NCBI RefSeq assembly: GCF_037977235.1
Contig: NZ_CP150276.1
Location: forward strand, 6,049,267-6,113,266
DNA: 64,000 bases
Direction: 5' to 3'
DNA from: Paenibacillus sp. FSL K6-0276
GTDB taxonomy: Bacteria; Bacillota; Bacilli; Paenibacillales; Paenibacillaceae
Shown here: positions 8,173 through 15,794 of the stretch, piece after piece
Layout of the letters: each line of letters opens with the position of its first letter
How positions within the stretch are numbered: the first letter of the stretch is position 1
Translations under genes and position numbers: made by a program
The notes under the pieces: model-generated
Database searches by the model: none
What the model was told of the DNA's origin: nothing
Seen by the model: the letters and a program-made list of their open reading frames with translations, nothing else

Positions 8173-8574
8173 TTGCTCACTATCCAACGTACATCTGATA
8201 TTGTAAAGCACGGTCAAACCTTATCCCCCTTTCTGCTAGAGGTAGTGTCACAAGAACACTCTCAGCTATGCCAGATACTGAATTTTGACGAGGGAGACGA
8301 TAAGTATCGACTAGACACCATAGGACATACCATTACCTGTCTGGAACATCATGAATCTCAATCCAACCTAGCAACCTTAGGACTCACATACCCTTTTCTG
8401 CATGTAGAGTATGTGGAAATCTATGAGCTACCAGAAGCGAAGTATTATCGAATTCTACTCATGTATGACAACGAAAGCTTTACAACGGTCTTTTCTGTAA
8501 AGGGAACCCAGAATACTAAATTGGAGGAATGGCTTGCGGACCAATCCATACAAGGGGAGGCTGAATACCTGTGA
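8173..8574 (+). CDS. Hypothetical protein (133 aa)
   Basis: TTG 8173 is chosen as start because AAGGAGG lies just upstream. The product is soluble, acidic and appears mixed alpha/beta, with no recognised motif. Its stop overlaps the GTG start of the JAB-domain gene (GTGA at 8571-8574), which implies translational coupling and a shared function. Together with the JAB gene, a 51-residue protein and two recombinases it forms one operon. Confidence 0.65.
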   Translation: MLTIQRTSDIVKHGQTLSPFLLEVVSQEHSQLCQILNFDEGDDKYRLDTIGHTITCLEHHESQSNLATLGLTYPFLHVEYVEIYELPEAKYYRILLMYDNESFTTVFSVKGTQNTKLEEWLADQSIQGEAEYL

Positions 8575-9038
8575 AGGGCAAAGATAAAGAACCTCCAGCT
8601 AAGCGAATTCAGGTACTCAGTCTCCGTATGGTTCGAGAACAAACATCTATTTTATATCCGCAGCGCAAAATCAATAGTCCAACCGATGCAGCTGAACTTT
8701 TCCGACAGTTCATTGGTGATTGTGACCGAGAATCTTTTTGTATTCTTACGCTGGACACCAAGAATCAGCCCACAGCCTTGCATCAAGTATCCTGCGGGAC
8801 ATTGAATGCATCTCTTGTTCATCCAAGGGAGACGTACAAGCTTGCGATTCTCTCCAATGCCGCTTCTATTATAGCTTGTCATAATCATCCCAGCGGCGAT
8901 CCAATACCAAGCTCTGAGGATATTGAACTAACAGAGAGAATTCGTGATGCAGGAACTCTAATGGGCATAGACCTACTCGACCATATTGTATTAGGGCATC
9001 AAAATCATATCAGTATGAAGGAACGAGGCCTAATGTAG
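8571..9038 (+). CDS. RadC-like JAB-domain protein
   Basis: The 155-residue product is essentially a lone RadC JAB/MPN domain. The metal-binding motif reads HNHPSGDPIPSSED, with the two histidines and downstream Ser/Asp of the JAMM signature, preceded by the FCILTLDTKNQ strand and NAASIIACHNHP. It lacks the helix-hairpin-helix half of chromosomal RadC. The start is GTG, overlapping the upstream stop. Short RadC-like proteins are common passengers of mobile elements; their biochemical role is unclear. Position inside the recombinase operon suggests a role in element processing. Confidence 0.85.
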   Translation: MKGKDKEPPAKRIQVLSLRMVREQTSILYPQRKINSPTDAAELFRQFIGDCDRESFCILTLDTKNQPTALHQVSCGTLNASLVHPRETYKLAILSNAASIIACHNHPSGDPIPSSEDIELTERIRDAGTLMGIDLLDHIVLGHQNHISMKERGLM

Positions 9039-9098
9039 AAATTCAACCTTCATATCTATAAAGCCATTATTCATACCAACCTCAAGGGGGAATCATAC

Positions 9099-9254
9099 AT
9101 GGAAATCATGACTGAAACCAACGAAATGACCTTATTCATCGACATTCTTTCTGATATGATCTGCCAGTACCTAGATACCCATCCATCCACTCTTATAGAA
9201 TCCATACCGTCCATAGCTCAAATTCAGACGGACGAAATACCGAAAGCAGCATAG
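9099..9254 (+). CDS. Small acidic protein (51 aa) upstream of the recombinases
   Basis: ATG 9099 follows AAGGGGG at a good distance and the frame closes with TAG at 9254, eight bases before the first recombinase. The product is acidic and helical (MEIMTETNEMTLFIDILSDM). Nothing in it is recognised. Its tight fit between two operon genes supports that it is real; it might be a recombination directionality or accessory factor, which is speculation. Confidence 0.5.
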   Translation: MEIMTETNEMTLFIDILSDMICQYLDTHPSTLIESIPSIAQIQTDEIPKAA

Positions 9255-9262
9255 GTCAACGT

Positions 9263-10816
9263 ATGACAAACAAAATCATAGCGGCCCTTTATATCCGCGT
9301 GTCAACTGATATGCAAGTGGAAGGATACAGCCTTGATGCTCAGCGGGAAGCACTCCTAAACCACTGCCGTAAAATTCAGACCAATGTTTTTAAGGTGTAC
9401 GTAGACGCTGGACGTTCCGGTAAGTCCATTGAGGGTAGACCAGCTCTCCAGGAACTGCTGACCGATGCACAAAAAGGCTGCTTCAATAGAGTTATCTGCT
9501 TGCGCCTCAATCGGCTATCCCGTAATCTGAAGGACCTTCTCACCATTGTGGAGCTTCTGGAAAAGCATCAAATCGGACTCTATAGTCTCAAAGAACGACT
9601 AGAAACGGATACGCCAATGGGAAAGTTTGTCCTGCAGATGATGGGCGCAACAGCTCAACTTGAACAATCACAAATCTCTCAGAACGTTAAGCTTAGCATG
9701 CGTGAGCGCAGCAGACAGGGAAAATGGAACTGCGGAAACCAAGTTTTGGGCTATACATGGCTTCCTCATCCCGTTAATCCCAACCTTTCCCGTGTGGAAA
9801 TTGTATCCGAGGAAGCAAAGCTGGTTCAAGATATCTTCAATTCCTACGCAAGCGGTCAGGGATACAAATCCATTGCTAACCGACTGAACAAGGAGGGTCT
9901 TTTCACCAAACGCGGTAACCCTTTTAGTGTTGCCTCTGTACGTGGCATCTTGAACAACTGCAACTATATCGGCAAGGTCAAATTCACTGCTAATAGTAAT
10001 CAAAGAAAAAGTGTAACCGGATGCCAGGAACCCATCATCACAGAAGAGTTATGGGAGCAAGTCCAGCATCAGTTATCACGCCGTTCGCATCCTGTAAACA
10101 AAACCAATCTCCGTCTCTTTCCCCTATCTGGGCTGCTCAAATGCCCGGAGTGCGGGCAAGGGATGGTTCCTGGACATGTACGAAGATATCGCAAAAATGG
10201 CATGATATCCCTTTCAGAGTATTATATCTGTGGACGGTCCTCTGCTCACGGATCATCTATCTGCCGATCCAACCATGTCAGAGCTCCAGAAGCCGAAGAT
10301 TGGGTTAGCGAACAGATCGGACATTTTCTGGGCAATCCATCTATTGCTGCAAAGCTCATCACCGAAATCAACCAGCGACGCGAAAAAGCATTGAGACCAC
10401 ATCTAAGGAAGATGAAGCAGATTGATACACAGCTTACTTCATTAAAGAGTCGTAGCTTTCGTTGCTTTGAACTTTTTGAAGACGGACATATCAATAATGA
10501 TACGCTGAAAGAACGCCTGGATGAGATCAAAGGGGAGTCAGACAACCTTGTACAGGAGAGAGCAGAGTTGGAACACATCATAGAGGCGCATACTCCAGAA
10601 CAAGCCTATGCCCCAGCGGGCATTAAAAAAGCGCTTGAAGAAATACGAACAATCCTAAGTGCTGCACAACCAGAGCAACAAAAGGCGTTATATTGCAGCC
10701 TGATCAAGAGCATCTCTATCTCGCCTGATCGAGACATACAAAAGACCGTCATTTGCGGTAATACTGCCCTACTCGATCTAGAAATCCCACCTAATCTAAA
10801 GCAAAGGGGCGAATAA
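9263..10816 (+). CDS. Large serine recombinase, CcrA-position partner
   Basis: The 517-residue protein starts with a resolvase catalytic domain: YIRVSTDMQ with the nucleophile Ser14, GRSGKSIEGRPALQELL, LNRLSRNLKDLL and the helix MGKFVLQMMGATAQLEQ. A recombinase domain follows (about 155-270), then a zinc ribbon with CPECG and a second Cys pair (ICGRSSAHGSSIC), and a coiled coil near residues 370-460. Large serine recombinases integrate and excise DNA between short att sites. It lies four bases upstream of a second, different large serine recombinase, the arrangement of ccrA-ccrB in SCC elements. The two proteins are only moderately similar, so they are not a recent duplication. Confidence 0.9.
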   Translation: MTNKIIAALYIRVSTDMQVEGYSLDAQREALLNHCRKIQTNVFKVYVDAGRSGKSIEGRPALQELLTDAQKGCFNRVICLRLNRLSRNLKDLLTIVELLEKHQIGLYSLKERLETDTPMGKFVLQMMGATAQLEQSQISQNVKLSMRERSRQGKWNCGNQVLGYTWLPHPVNPNLSRVEIVSEEAKLVQDIFNSYASGQGYKSIANRLNKEGLFTKRGNPFSVASVRGILNNCNYIGKVKFTANSNQRKSVTGCQEPIITEELWEQVQHQLSRRSHPVNKTNLRLFPLSGLLKCPECGQGMVPGHVRRYRKNGMISLSEYYICGRSSAHGSSICRSNHVRAPEAEDWVSEQIGHFLGNPSIAAKLITEINQRREKALRPHLRKMKQIDTQLTSLKSRSFRCFELFEDGHINNDTLKERLDEIKGESDNLVQERAELEHIIEAHTPEQAYAPAGIKKALEEIRTILSAAQPEQQKALYCSLIKSISISPDRDIQKTVICGNTALLDLEIPPNLKQRGE

Positions 10817-10820
10817 CCCT

Positions 10821-12476
10821 ATGGAAAAAATAATACGAGTCGCTATCTATGCCCGAGTAAGCACCGATGAGCAAGCAGAGCACGGATACTCCATTGATGC
10901 TCAACTGGATACCCTGCGAAACTATTGTGCACTATACAACAAACCAATCATCGGAGAATACGTAGATCGTGGAGTCAGCGGAAAGAGCACGAAAGGCAGA
11001 TATGAACTTCAGCGGCTTCTGAAGGATGCCGAGGACGGGCTGTTCGATGAAGTCATCGTCTGGAAGATCAACCGGATGGCTCGCAAGAATATCGACCTAC
11101 TCCAAATCGTTGATCTACTGGACAAAAACAACATTGCCTTCCGCTCTTTTTCCGAGAATTTCGAAACGGAAACACCTATGGGCCGCTTCGCGCTACAAAT
11201 GATGGGAGCTGTTGGCGAACTAGAGCGAAACACCATTGTAGATAACGTGAAGATGGGCCATAAGCAACGAGCCAAAACAGGCAGTCATAATGGAAAGGTT
11301 CCACTGGGCTACCGCGTGGTCAAGGGATCAGCTGATGGTCGAGGCAGAAACACGGAAGTGGTTATTGTAGAAGATGAGGCCATGCTTGTCCGTAAGATAT
11401 TCGAACTGTACGCGTCAGGCAAAGGACTAAAATATATCGCCAATGCCCTCAATAGGGACGGTTATACAACCAAGACCAAAGGTCCCTTTTCCACTTGTTC
11501 CATTCGGGACTTGTTGGATAATCCGATGTTCATAGGGAAAATACGCTACAACCAGTATGAGAACTGGAGTGAAAAGCGGCGCAAAGGTAAAAGTGCAAAC
11601 CCTATTCTCGTTGATGGACTCCATTCAGCAATCATTGACCAAAATCTATGGGACAAGGTTCGTCTACTCCGGCAGAAGAAGAGCTCTATGCCCAAAAAGC
11701 GCTTCGAGGGAGAGTATCTACTGACTGGAATCATCCGCTGTCCCGAATGCGGAGCGGCCATGACGGCAAGCCGGACGGTCAATAAGATGAAGGATGGCTC
11801 CAAGGTAACTCGGATGTACTATTCTTGTAGCAGCTTTCGCAGTAAGGGAAGCTCCGTATGTCATGCAAATAGTATTCGTAAGGTGGAAGCCGAGCAGACA
11901 GTAATGAATAGAGTTCAGAATGTTCTGATCAAGCCCCAATTGCTAAAAGCGATTGTGAAAGGCGTAAATGAACGAAAAATAGGACGGATTAAGCCCCTAG
12001 AGAAGGAACTCTCCGGTGTGAAAGTCAGAATCGCCAAACTAGAGGAAAACAAGCGTAAATACCTTTCCTTATACGAAATGGACCAAATCGACCGCGATCT
12101 TTTCTCTGAGCGTCTGGATGGCATCAATGGCGATTTGGACGATGAATTGACCCGAAAGTCCAGATTGGAGCTTGAGTTGCGAGGTGACGAGGCAGAACCA
12201 GTATCATATGAACTTGTGCGTTCCCTAATGGAACGGTTCGACGGTCTACTCCGAGAATCCCCATTTGAGCAGCGTAAGACGCTCCTGCACCTAATCGTCA
12301 AGAAGATTACCCTAGACGACAAGCGAATGGTCAAGGATGTAGAACTTAGCTTCAATTCGGAGACCGAAAAGCATTTTTTAAGCGCAGCCCCTTCCGCTGA
12401 TAATATAGCGGAAGGGGCTTTTCCTTTGTCGGGAAAAGCCCCTCAATTAAGTGGACGATTCACACTTATTTTATAG
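10821..12476 (+). CDS. Large serine recombinase, CcrB-like
   Basis: The 551-residue protein has the catalytic motif YARVSTDEQ (Ser14), GVSGKSTKGRYELQRLL and INRMARKNIDLL, then the recombinase domain with NWSEKRRKGKSANPI and HSAIIDQNLWDKV, a zinc ribbon (CPECGAAMTAS and later SCSSFRSKGSSVC), and a coiled coil. As I recall it, staphylococcal CcrB shares these same stretches, including NEKRRKG, LLTGII, CGAAMAAS and the RNKGS element, so this is the clearest SCC marker in the window. The last ~30 residues are encoded by a terminator hairpin and look like a read-through tail. No alignment was computed. Confidence 0.9.
   Translation: MEKIIRVAIYARVSTDEQAEHGYSIDAQLDTLRNYCALYNKPIIGEYVDRGVSGKSTKGRYELQRLLKDAEDGLFDEVIVWKINRMARKNIDLLQIVDLLDKNNIAFRSFSENFETETPMGRFALQMMGAVGELERNTIVDNVKMGHKQRAKTGSHNGKVPLGYRVVKGSADGRGRNTEVVIVEDEAMLVRKIFELYASGKGLKYIANALNRDGYTTKTKGPFSTCSIRDLLDNPMFIGKIRYNQYENWSEKRRKGKSANPILVDGLHSAIIDQNLWDKVRLLRQKKSSMPKKRFEGEYLLTGIIRCPECGAAMTASRTVNKMKDGSKVTRMYYSCSSFRSKGSSVCHANSIRKVEAEQTVMNRVQNVLIKPQLLKAIVKGVNERKIGRIKPLEKELSGVKVRIAKLEENKRKYLSLYEMDQIDRDLFSERLDGINGDLDDELTRKSRLELELRGDEAEPVSYELVRSLMERFDGLLRESPFEQRKTLLHLIVKKITLDDKRMVKDVELSFNSETEKHFLSAAPSADNIAEGAFPLSGKAPQLSGRFTLIL
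12386..12442 (+). terminator. Overlapping hairpins at the end of the ccrB-like gene (terminator, two alternative folds)
   Basis: AGCCCCTTCCGCT (12386-12398) pairs perfectly with AGCGGAAGGGGCT (12407-12419), followed by TTTTCC. The right arm extended, GGGGCTTTTCC (12414-12424), pairs equally well with GGAAAAGCCCC (12432-12442). Only one of the two hairpins can form at a time. Both lie inside the coding region. Confidence 0.7.
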
Positions 12477-12537
12477 AGTGTGTCGAACTATCACTGGGTC
12501 ACTCAAAACTATTAAGCTGCTTGGTAGCTTCAAATGC

Positions 12538-14550
12538 TTATTTTAGAGCTTTATTCACTTTCTCTATGAAAGCTTTCCATTGTTCTCGTTCGCCCCCTGT
12601 TAACGCGCTCGCATTGTTATTACGAGCCCATCTAAGGAACGCTTTAGCCAACTTGTATTTTGAAAATTCTTGAATTTGAGAAGAAAACACATCTGCTATT
12701 GGTCTTGATGTTTGAGAATTCGCTATTTCGCTTACATCCCAGCCAAGCTCCTCCTTCGCAACAGCTACAAGTGTGTCTCTTAGCAAATCTTCTACTTCTA
12801 CTTTTTTAGCAGTACCTTGATAGAAATCCTTCACCTGAAAAATATTAGTATTCTTCAATAAAATTATTAGATTATCTTGCTTCGCGGCTTGCTCCCCCTC
12901 AGGATCAGAGTCAAACAAAGCTGCTACCTTAAGATTATGAGATTTTAGAATAGTTGCATAAAAAACAACTTTGCTTGCAGTTCCCGCGGGAATAAGGGCG
13001 ATTTTATCATTTAAGCTAACAACATTATCGCTACGTAGCATTTCAGAAACTGCTTCTATATACCAGTAGTCGGTAAGACCTTCGAAAACAAGATTTCTTT
13101 GTTGTGTGAATAAACTTTGAGCCAAGTCATAGCCAAGTGCTTCTTGCAATGGCAAGATAGCATTTGAGTCTGATGCGGTCACAGTTGTATGGACTTTCGT
13201 ACCCTCTTCTCTACTTACCATCTCAACTACACGTACAATGTCTAGCTCGTTAGCACCTACCATGAAAGGTGAATGGGTAGTATAAATAGTTTGGTTAGCT
13301 TCTCCTAGTCTAGAAATTGTTTTTCTAAACTCTGCTTGTTTAAGTGCATGTAGATTTAGCCCTGGCTCATCCAATAGCAAGATAGCATTTTTATATTTCC
13401 CCTCAGCTTCAGCAAAAAATATAATAAAGAAAGATACGAGCCATTGATATCCTTCAGATCTTTGATCTAATTCAATCTCAACACCCATTCCATCTTCCAC
13501 AACGACTTTTAAGTACTGACCATCAGCTATAATTCTAAGTCGAGACGCTTCAGCGCGATTTTCATCCGGCATCCAAACTCTATTTATTTCTGTTGTCAAC
13601 TTAACACTTGCAGCATTAAGTTGATATTGCCTTTTATCGAGTTGGTCTCTGTAATTTTTCCAACTTTGTTCATTTAAATTATTTGCTGTGGCCTTTCCTA
13701 AATCGGAAAGGTATCTTGCTTCAAATCCAAGTAGCTTAAGCAAGCAAATATTCCCGTAATCGTAATAGATATCGTCCAAAATATTATTTTCAATTCTTTG
13801 AACTAAATGTTCAAGATGGATAAGGGGCTTTACCCTGGCGTAGTTATTAAAATATACAAAAGTCGGTACGTGTTCTCTAAGTATATTTAATAGCTGTTCT
13901 TCTATTTTATAGGAGTTAATGCTAGTTTTAAGTCTGTCATATCTTTCTTCTTCTGTAACATTAGATTCATCAATATGCTTAAAAGCGAGCTCCAACCACT
14001 CGTCTAACAATAGTGCTCTGATCTTAGTAATTGTAGTTGATCCAATCCAGTCTACTGTAATTTCAGAGAGCTTATGTTCTAAGGATATCGTTCCCTCAAC
14101 TAGCTCATCAACTGGCTTGTCCACATGGGCCGCTAACCTTTTCAGATCCTTGGAGATATCTGCATACACTACCTTAGGCGGAACATTTTCTAAGCGATAG
14201 TATAACTGATTATCCATTCTCTTCTCAAGCACATAGAGACAGTCCTCAAATCCTTCTGAGATGTCAATATTATCATTTTCTTCAATTTTAAATTTGCCCT
14301 CTACAACTGTGATGCTACTTGATTGGACTTTCTTTGTGCTAATATCATTATACTTAGACCTTGGATAATCCCTAAGCTCATCTAACTCTTTTACACCTTC
14401 AGGAGGACTCAATTGTTGAAGTGCTTGTAAGATAGCTGTCTTTCCTGCTTCATTAGGACCTACTAAAATTAGCTTGTTTTCTTCAACAGAAAACCAGCCT
14501 GTATCTATTATGCTTCTATAATTTTGCACTCGAGCCTCTACAAGTCTCAA
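12538..14550 (-). CDS. OLD-family ATP-dependent nuclease (AAA ATPase + TOPRIM)
   Basis: The 670-residue protein has an SMC/ABC-like ATPase: Walker A GPNEAGKT at residues 31-38, and LLLDEPGLNLH with a following THSPFM switch in the second half. From about residue 490 a TOPRIM domain follows, with the glutamate in LVFEGLTDYWYIEAV and the acidic pair FDSDPEG. This is the architecture of overcoming-lysogenisation-defect (OLD) nucleases, which cleave or nick DNA and often defend against phage. TTG 14548-14550 is the start, behind AGGGGGG. The gene converges on the recombinase operon and lies directly inside the rlmH junction. No UvrD-like helicase partner is present, so it is not a Gabija pair. 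Confidence 0.85.
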   Translation of the reverse strand: MRLVEARVQNYRSIIDTGWFSVEENKLILVGPNEAGKTAILQALQQLSPPEGVKELDELRDYPRSKYNDISTKKVQSSSITVVEGKFKIEENDNIDISEGFEDCLYVLEKRMDNQLYYRLENVPPKVVYADISKDLKRLAAHVDKPVDELVEGTISLEHKLSEITVDWIGSTTITKIRALLLDEWLELAFKHIDESNVTEEERYDRLKTSINSYKIEEQLLNILREHVPTFVYFNNYARVKPLIHLEHLVQRIENNILDDIYYDYGNICLLKLLGFEARYLSDLGKATANNLNEQSWKNYRDQLDKRQYQLNAASVKLTTEINRVWMPDENRAEASRLRIIADGQYLKVVVEDGMGVEIELDQRSEGYQWLVSFFIIFFAEAEGKYKNAILLLDEPGLNLHALKQAEFRKTISRLGEANQTIYTTHSPFMVGANELDIVRVVEMVSREEGTKVHTTVTASDSNAILPLQEALGYDLAQSLFTQQRNLVFEGLTDYWYIEAVSEMLRSDNVVSLNDKIALIPAGTASKVVFYATILKSHNLKVAALFDSDPEGEQAAKQDNLIILLKNTNIFQVKDFYQGTAKKVEVEDLLRDTLVAVAKEELGWDVSEIANSQTSRPIADVFSSQIQEFSKYKLAKAFLRWARNNNASALTGGEREQWKAFIEKVNKALK

Positions 14551-14686
14551 CGGGATCCCCCCTAATCATCTTAATGTCATTATATCATACAGAATGTACC
14601 AAAATATATTCTCTTGATCTTTGAATCCAGTGAGGTCCAAAAGCTCTCTAGGCTAGTTTCTTGAATACTTGAATGAAAATTTCGCC

Positions 14687-14705
14687 CTACTTATGATAAG
14701 GTTCC
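14687..14705 (-). other. Probable attachment site (att) at the rlmH 3' end
   Basis: Read on the minus strand the last codons of rlmH are GAACCTTATCATAAGTAG. The TATCATAA core is the same as in the staphylococcal SCC site within rlmH. It forms the boundary between the accessory block and core genes. The partner site of the other end was not found in the window. Confidence 0.6.
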
Positions 14706-15166
14706 CCCCGATTTATCTTCACCGCGCGATAAATCTGCTCCACCAGCACCAGGCGCATGAGCTGATGGGGCAGCGTCATGCGCCCGAAGCTCATGCGCTG
14801 CTGCGCGCGGCGCATAACCTCGTCGGAGAGCCCATGGCTCCCTCCGATGACGAACACGACATGGCTCGTCCCGTAGGTGCCGAGCCGGTCAATTTCTGCG
14901 GCAAGCTCTTCCGAGCTCCACAGCTTGCCGTCGATCGCGAGCGCAATGACATGCGCCTCGCTCTTAATCTGCGCGAGGATGCGTTCGCCCTCGCGTGTCT
15001 TCACCAAACCAACCTCTGCTTCGCTCAGAGAGTCGGGTGCTTTTTCATCTGCCACCTCAATCACCTGAAATTTCAGGTACGGTGTCAGCCGTTTAGCATA
15101 CTCCGCGATGCCATCGATCAAATACTTTTCCTTCAACTTCCCTACACCAATAATCTGAATAAGCAT
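14687..15166 (-). CDS. rlmH: 23S rRNA pseudouridine-1915 N3-methyltransferase RlmH
   Basis: The 159-residue product is a SPOUT methyltransferase of typical length, with the start MLIQIIGVGKLKEKY, the SAM-binding knot region FVIGGSHGLSDEV and LPHQLMRLVLVEQIYRA, and the conserved end RGEPYHK. It methylates Psi1915 in helix 69 of 23S rRNA. GGAGG precedes the ATG. Its 3' end carries the SCC attachment core, so the cassette inserts without changing the protein. GC content is visibly higher than in the adjacent cassette DNA. Confidence 0.97.
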   Translation of the reverse strand: MLIQIIGVGKLKEKYLIDGIAEYAKRLTPYLKFQVIEVADEKAPDSLSEAEVGLVKTREGERILAQIKSEAHVIALAIDGKLWSSEELAAEIDRLGTYGTSHVVFVIGGSHGLSDEVMRRAQQRMSFGRMTLPHQLMRLVLVEQIYRAVKINRGEPYHK

Positions 15167-15338
15167 AATACTACCTCCGTTTAATATCTAATATAACTTT
15201 CCATACTCTCTCATCCATCCTCTATCCACAAACCCATGTCCGTCCGAGTACCTTCGATTTACAGCCGCCCTTAATCCTTTAAGCAGTGCCGCTAAGCAGA
15301 GCCATCATAAGCGCTCTATTCCCATCTATAGAAACAAC

Positions 15339-15363
15339 AAAAGGACGTACACGACGTCCTTTT
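15339..15363. terminator. Bidirectional intrinsic terminator
   Basis: AAAAGGACGT (15339-15348) and ACGTCCTTTT (15354-15363) form a perfect ten-base stem with A and T tracts on both sides. It separates the CxxH/CxxC gene from rlmH. Confidence 0.85.
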
Positions 15364-15396
15364 ACATACCCCACATTTATCACTTCAGACTGCCCT

Positions 15397-15564
15397 TTAG
15401 ACCACCAGATATTCAGCATTCTTCTCACATTGGGTGCACTTTGCCGGCGGATCCCAGTCAGAGAATTCCGTTTCTTTTAAATCCACTACATCTGGTGCAT
15501 CTTCGTACTCGTCCACAAACAAATCAATCGCTAATTCTACATGTTCTTTACATACTACATACAT
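15397..15564 (-). CDS. CxxH/CxxC zinc-binding-type small protein
   Basis: The frame encodes 55 residues, beginning MYVVCKEHVELAIDLFVDEY and ending with a CTQCEKNAEYLVV segment. Cys5-x2-His8 and the later CxxC could bind one zinc ion. Proteins of this family (CxxH/CxxC family of the Bacillales) are small and regularly found next to rlmH, as here. Function is unknown. The 143 bases upstream (to the cyd terminator) show no other gene. Confidence 0.85.
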   Translation of the reverse strand: MYVVCKEHVELAIDLFVDEYEDAPDVVDLKETEFSDWDPPAKCTQCEKNAEYLVV

Positions 15565-15708
15565 TCAACCAAGCATCCCTTTCTGTGCCGCTACGGCCTA
15601 ATACTCCTTCTATTGTTCTACCATACTTCCCACGAAAAAGGAACTCCTATCTGCCCATTCCAGCGATCTATTTATCCATTGTCTATATTCTTGCCTTACA
15701 TCAAAAAA

Positions 15709-15743
15709 AGATTCCTCCCACCCCAAGAGGGCAAAAGGAATCT
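15709..15743 (-). terminator. Intrinsic terminator of the cydABDC operon
   Basis: On the minus strand AGATTCCT and AGGAATCT (arms 15736-15743 and 15709-15716) form a stem closed around an inner CCCTC/GGG-type helix and are followed by seven T. Confidence 0.75.
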
Positions 15744-15794
15744 CATCACTCATATCTCTCTATCTTCTCTAAATGTTATCTTAAACTCTCCATC

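Larger units (their letters stand above)
1..14690. mobile_element. SCC-like chromosome cassette inserted at the 3' end of rlmH (left end outside window)
   Basis: The block between the left edge and the rlmH stop codon carries tandem large serine recombinases, a helicase-like AAA+ ATPase, two OB-fold-like proteins, a JAB/RadC protein, many unknown small genes and an OLD nuclease, whereas everything to the right is conserved core chromosome. Staphylococcal cassette chromosomes use the recombinase pair CcrA/CcrB to insert at the last codons of rlmH (orfX), and carry a self-loading helicase beside ccr. The same combination is seen here, so the element is inferred to be an SCC relative. The rlmH-proximal junction is at about 14,687-14,705. 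No second attachment copy was found, so the element probably extends beyond base 1. Confidence 0.75.

Noticed and set aside
12538..14550. Gabija system (OLD nuclease GajA)
   Set aside because: The UvrD-like GajB helicase is missing on both sides.
14669..15184. Long plus-strand frame over rlmH
   Set aside because: Shadow of the GC-rich rlmH coding sequence on the opposite strand.
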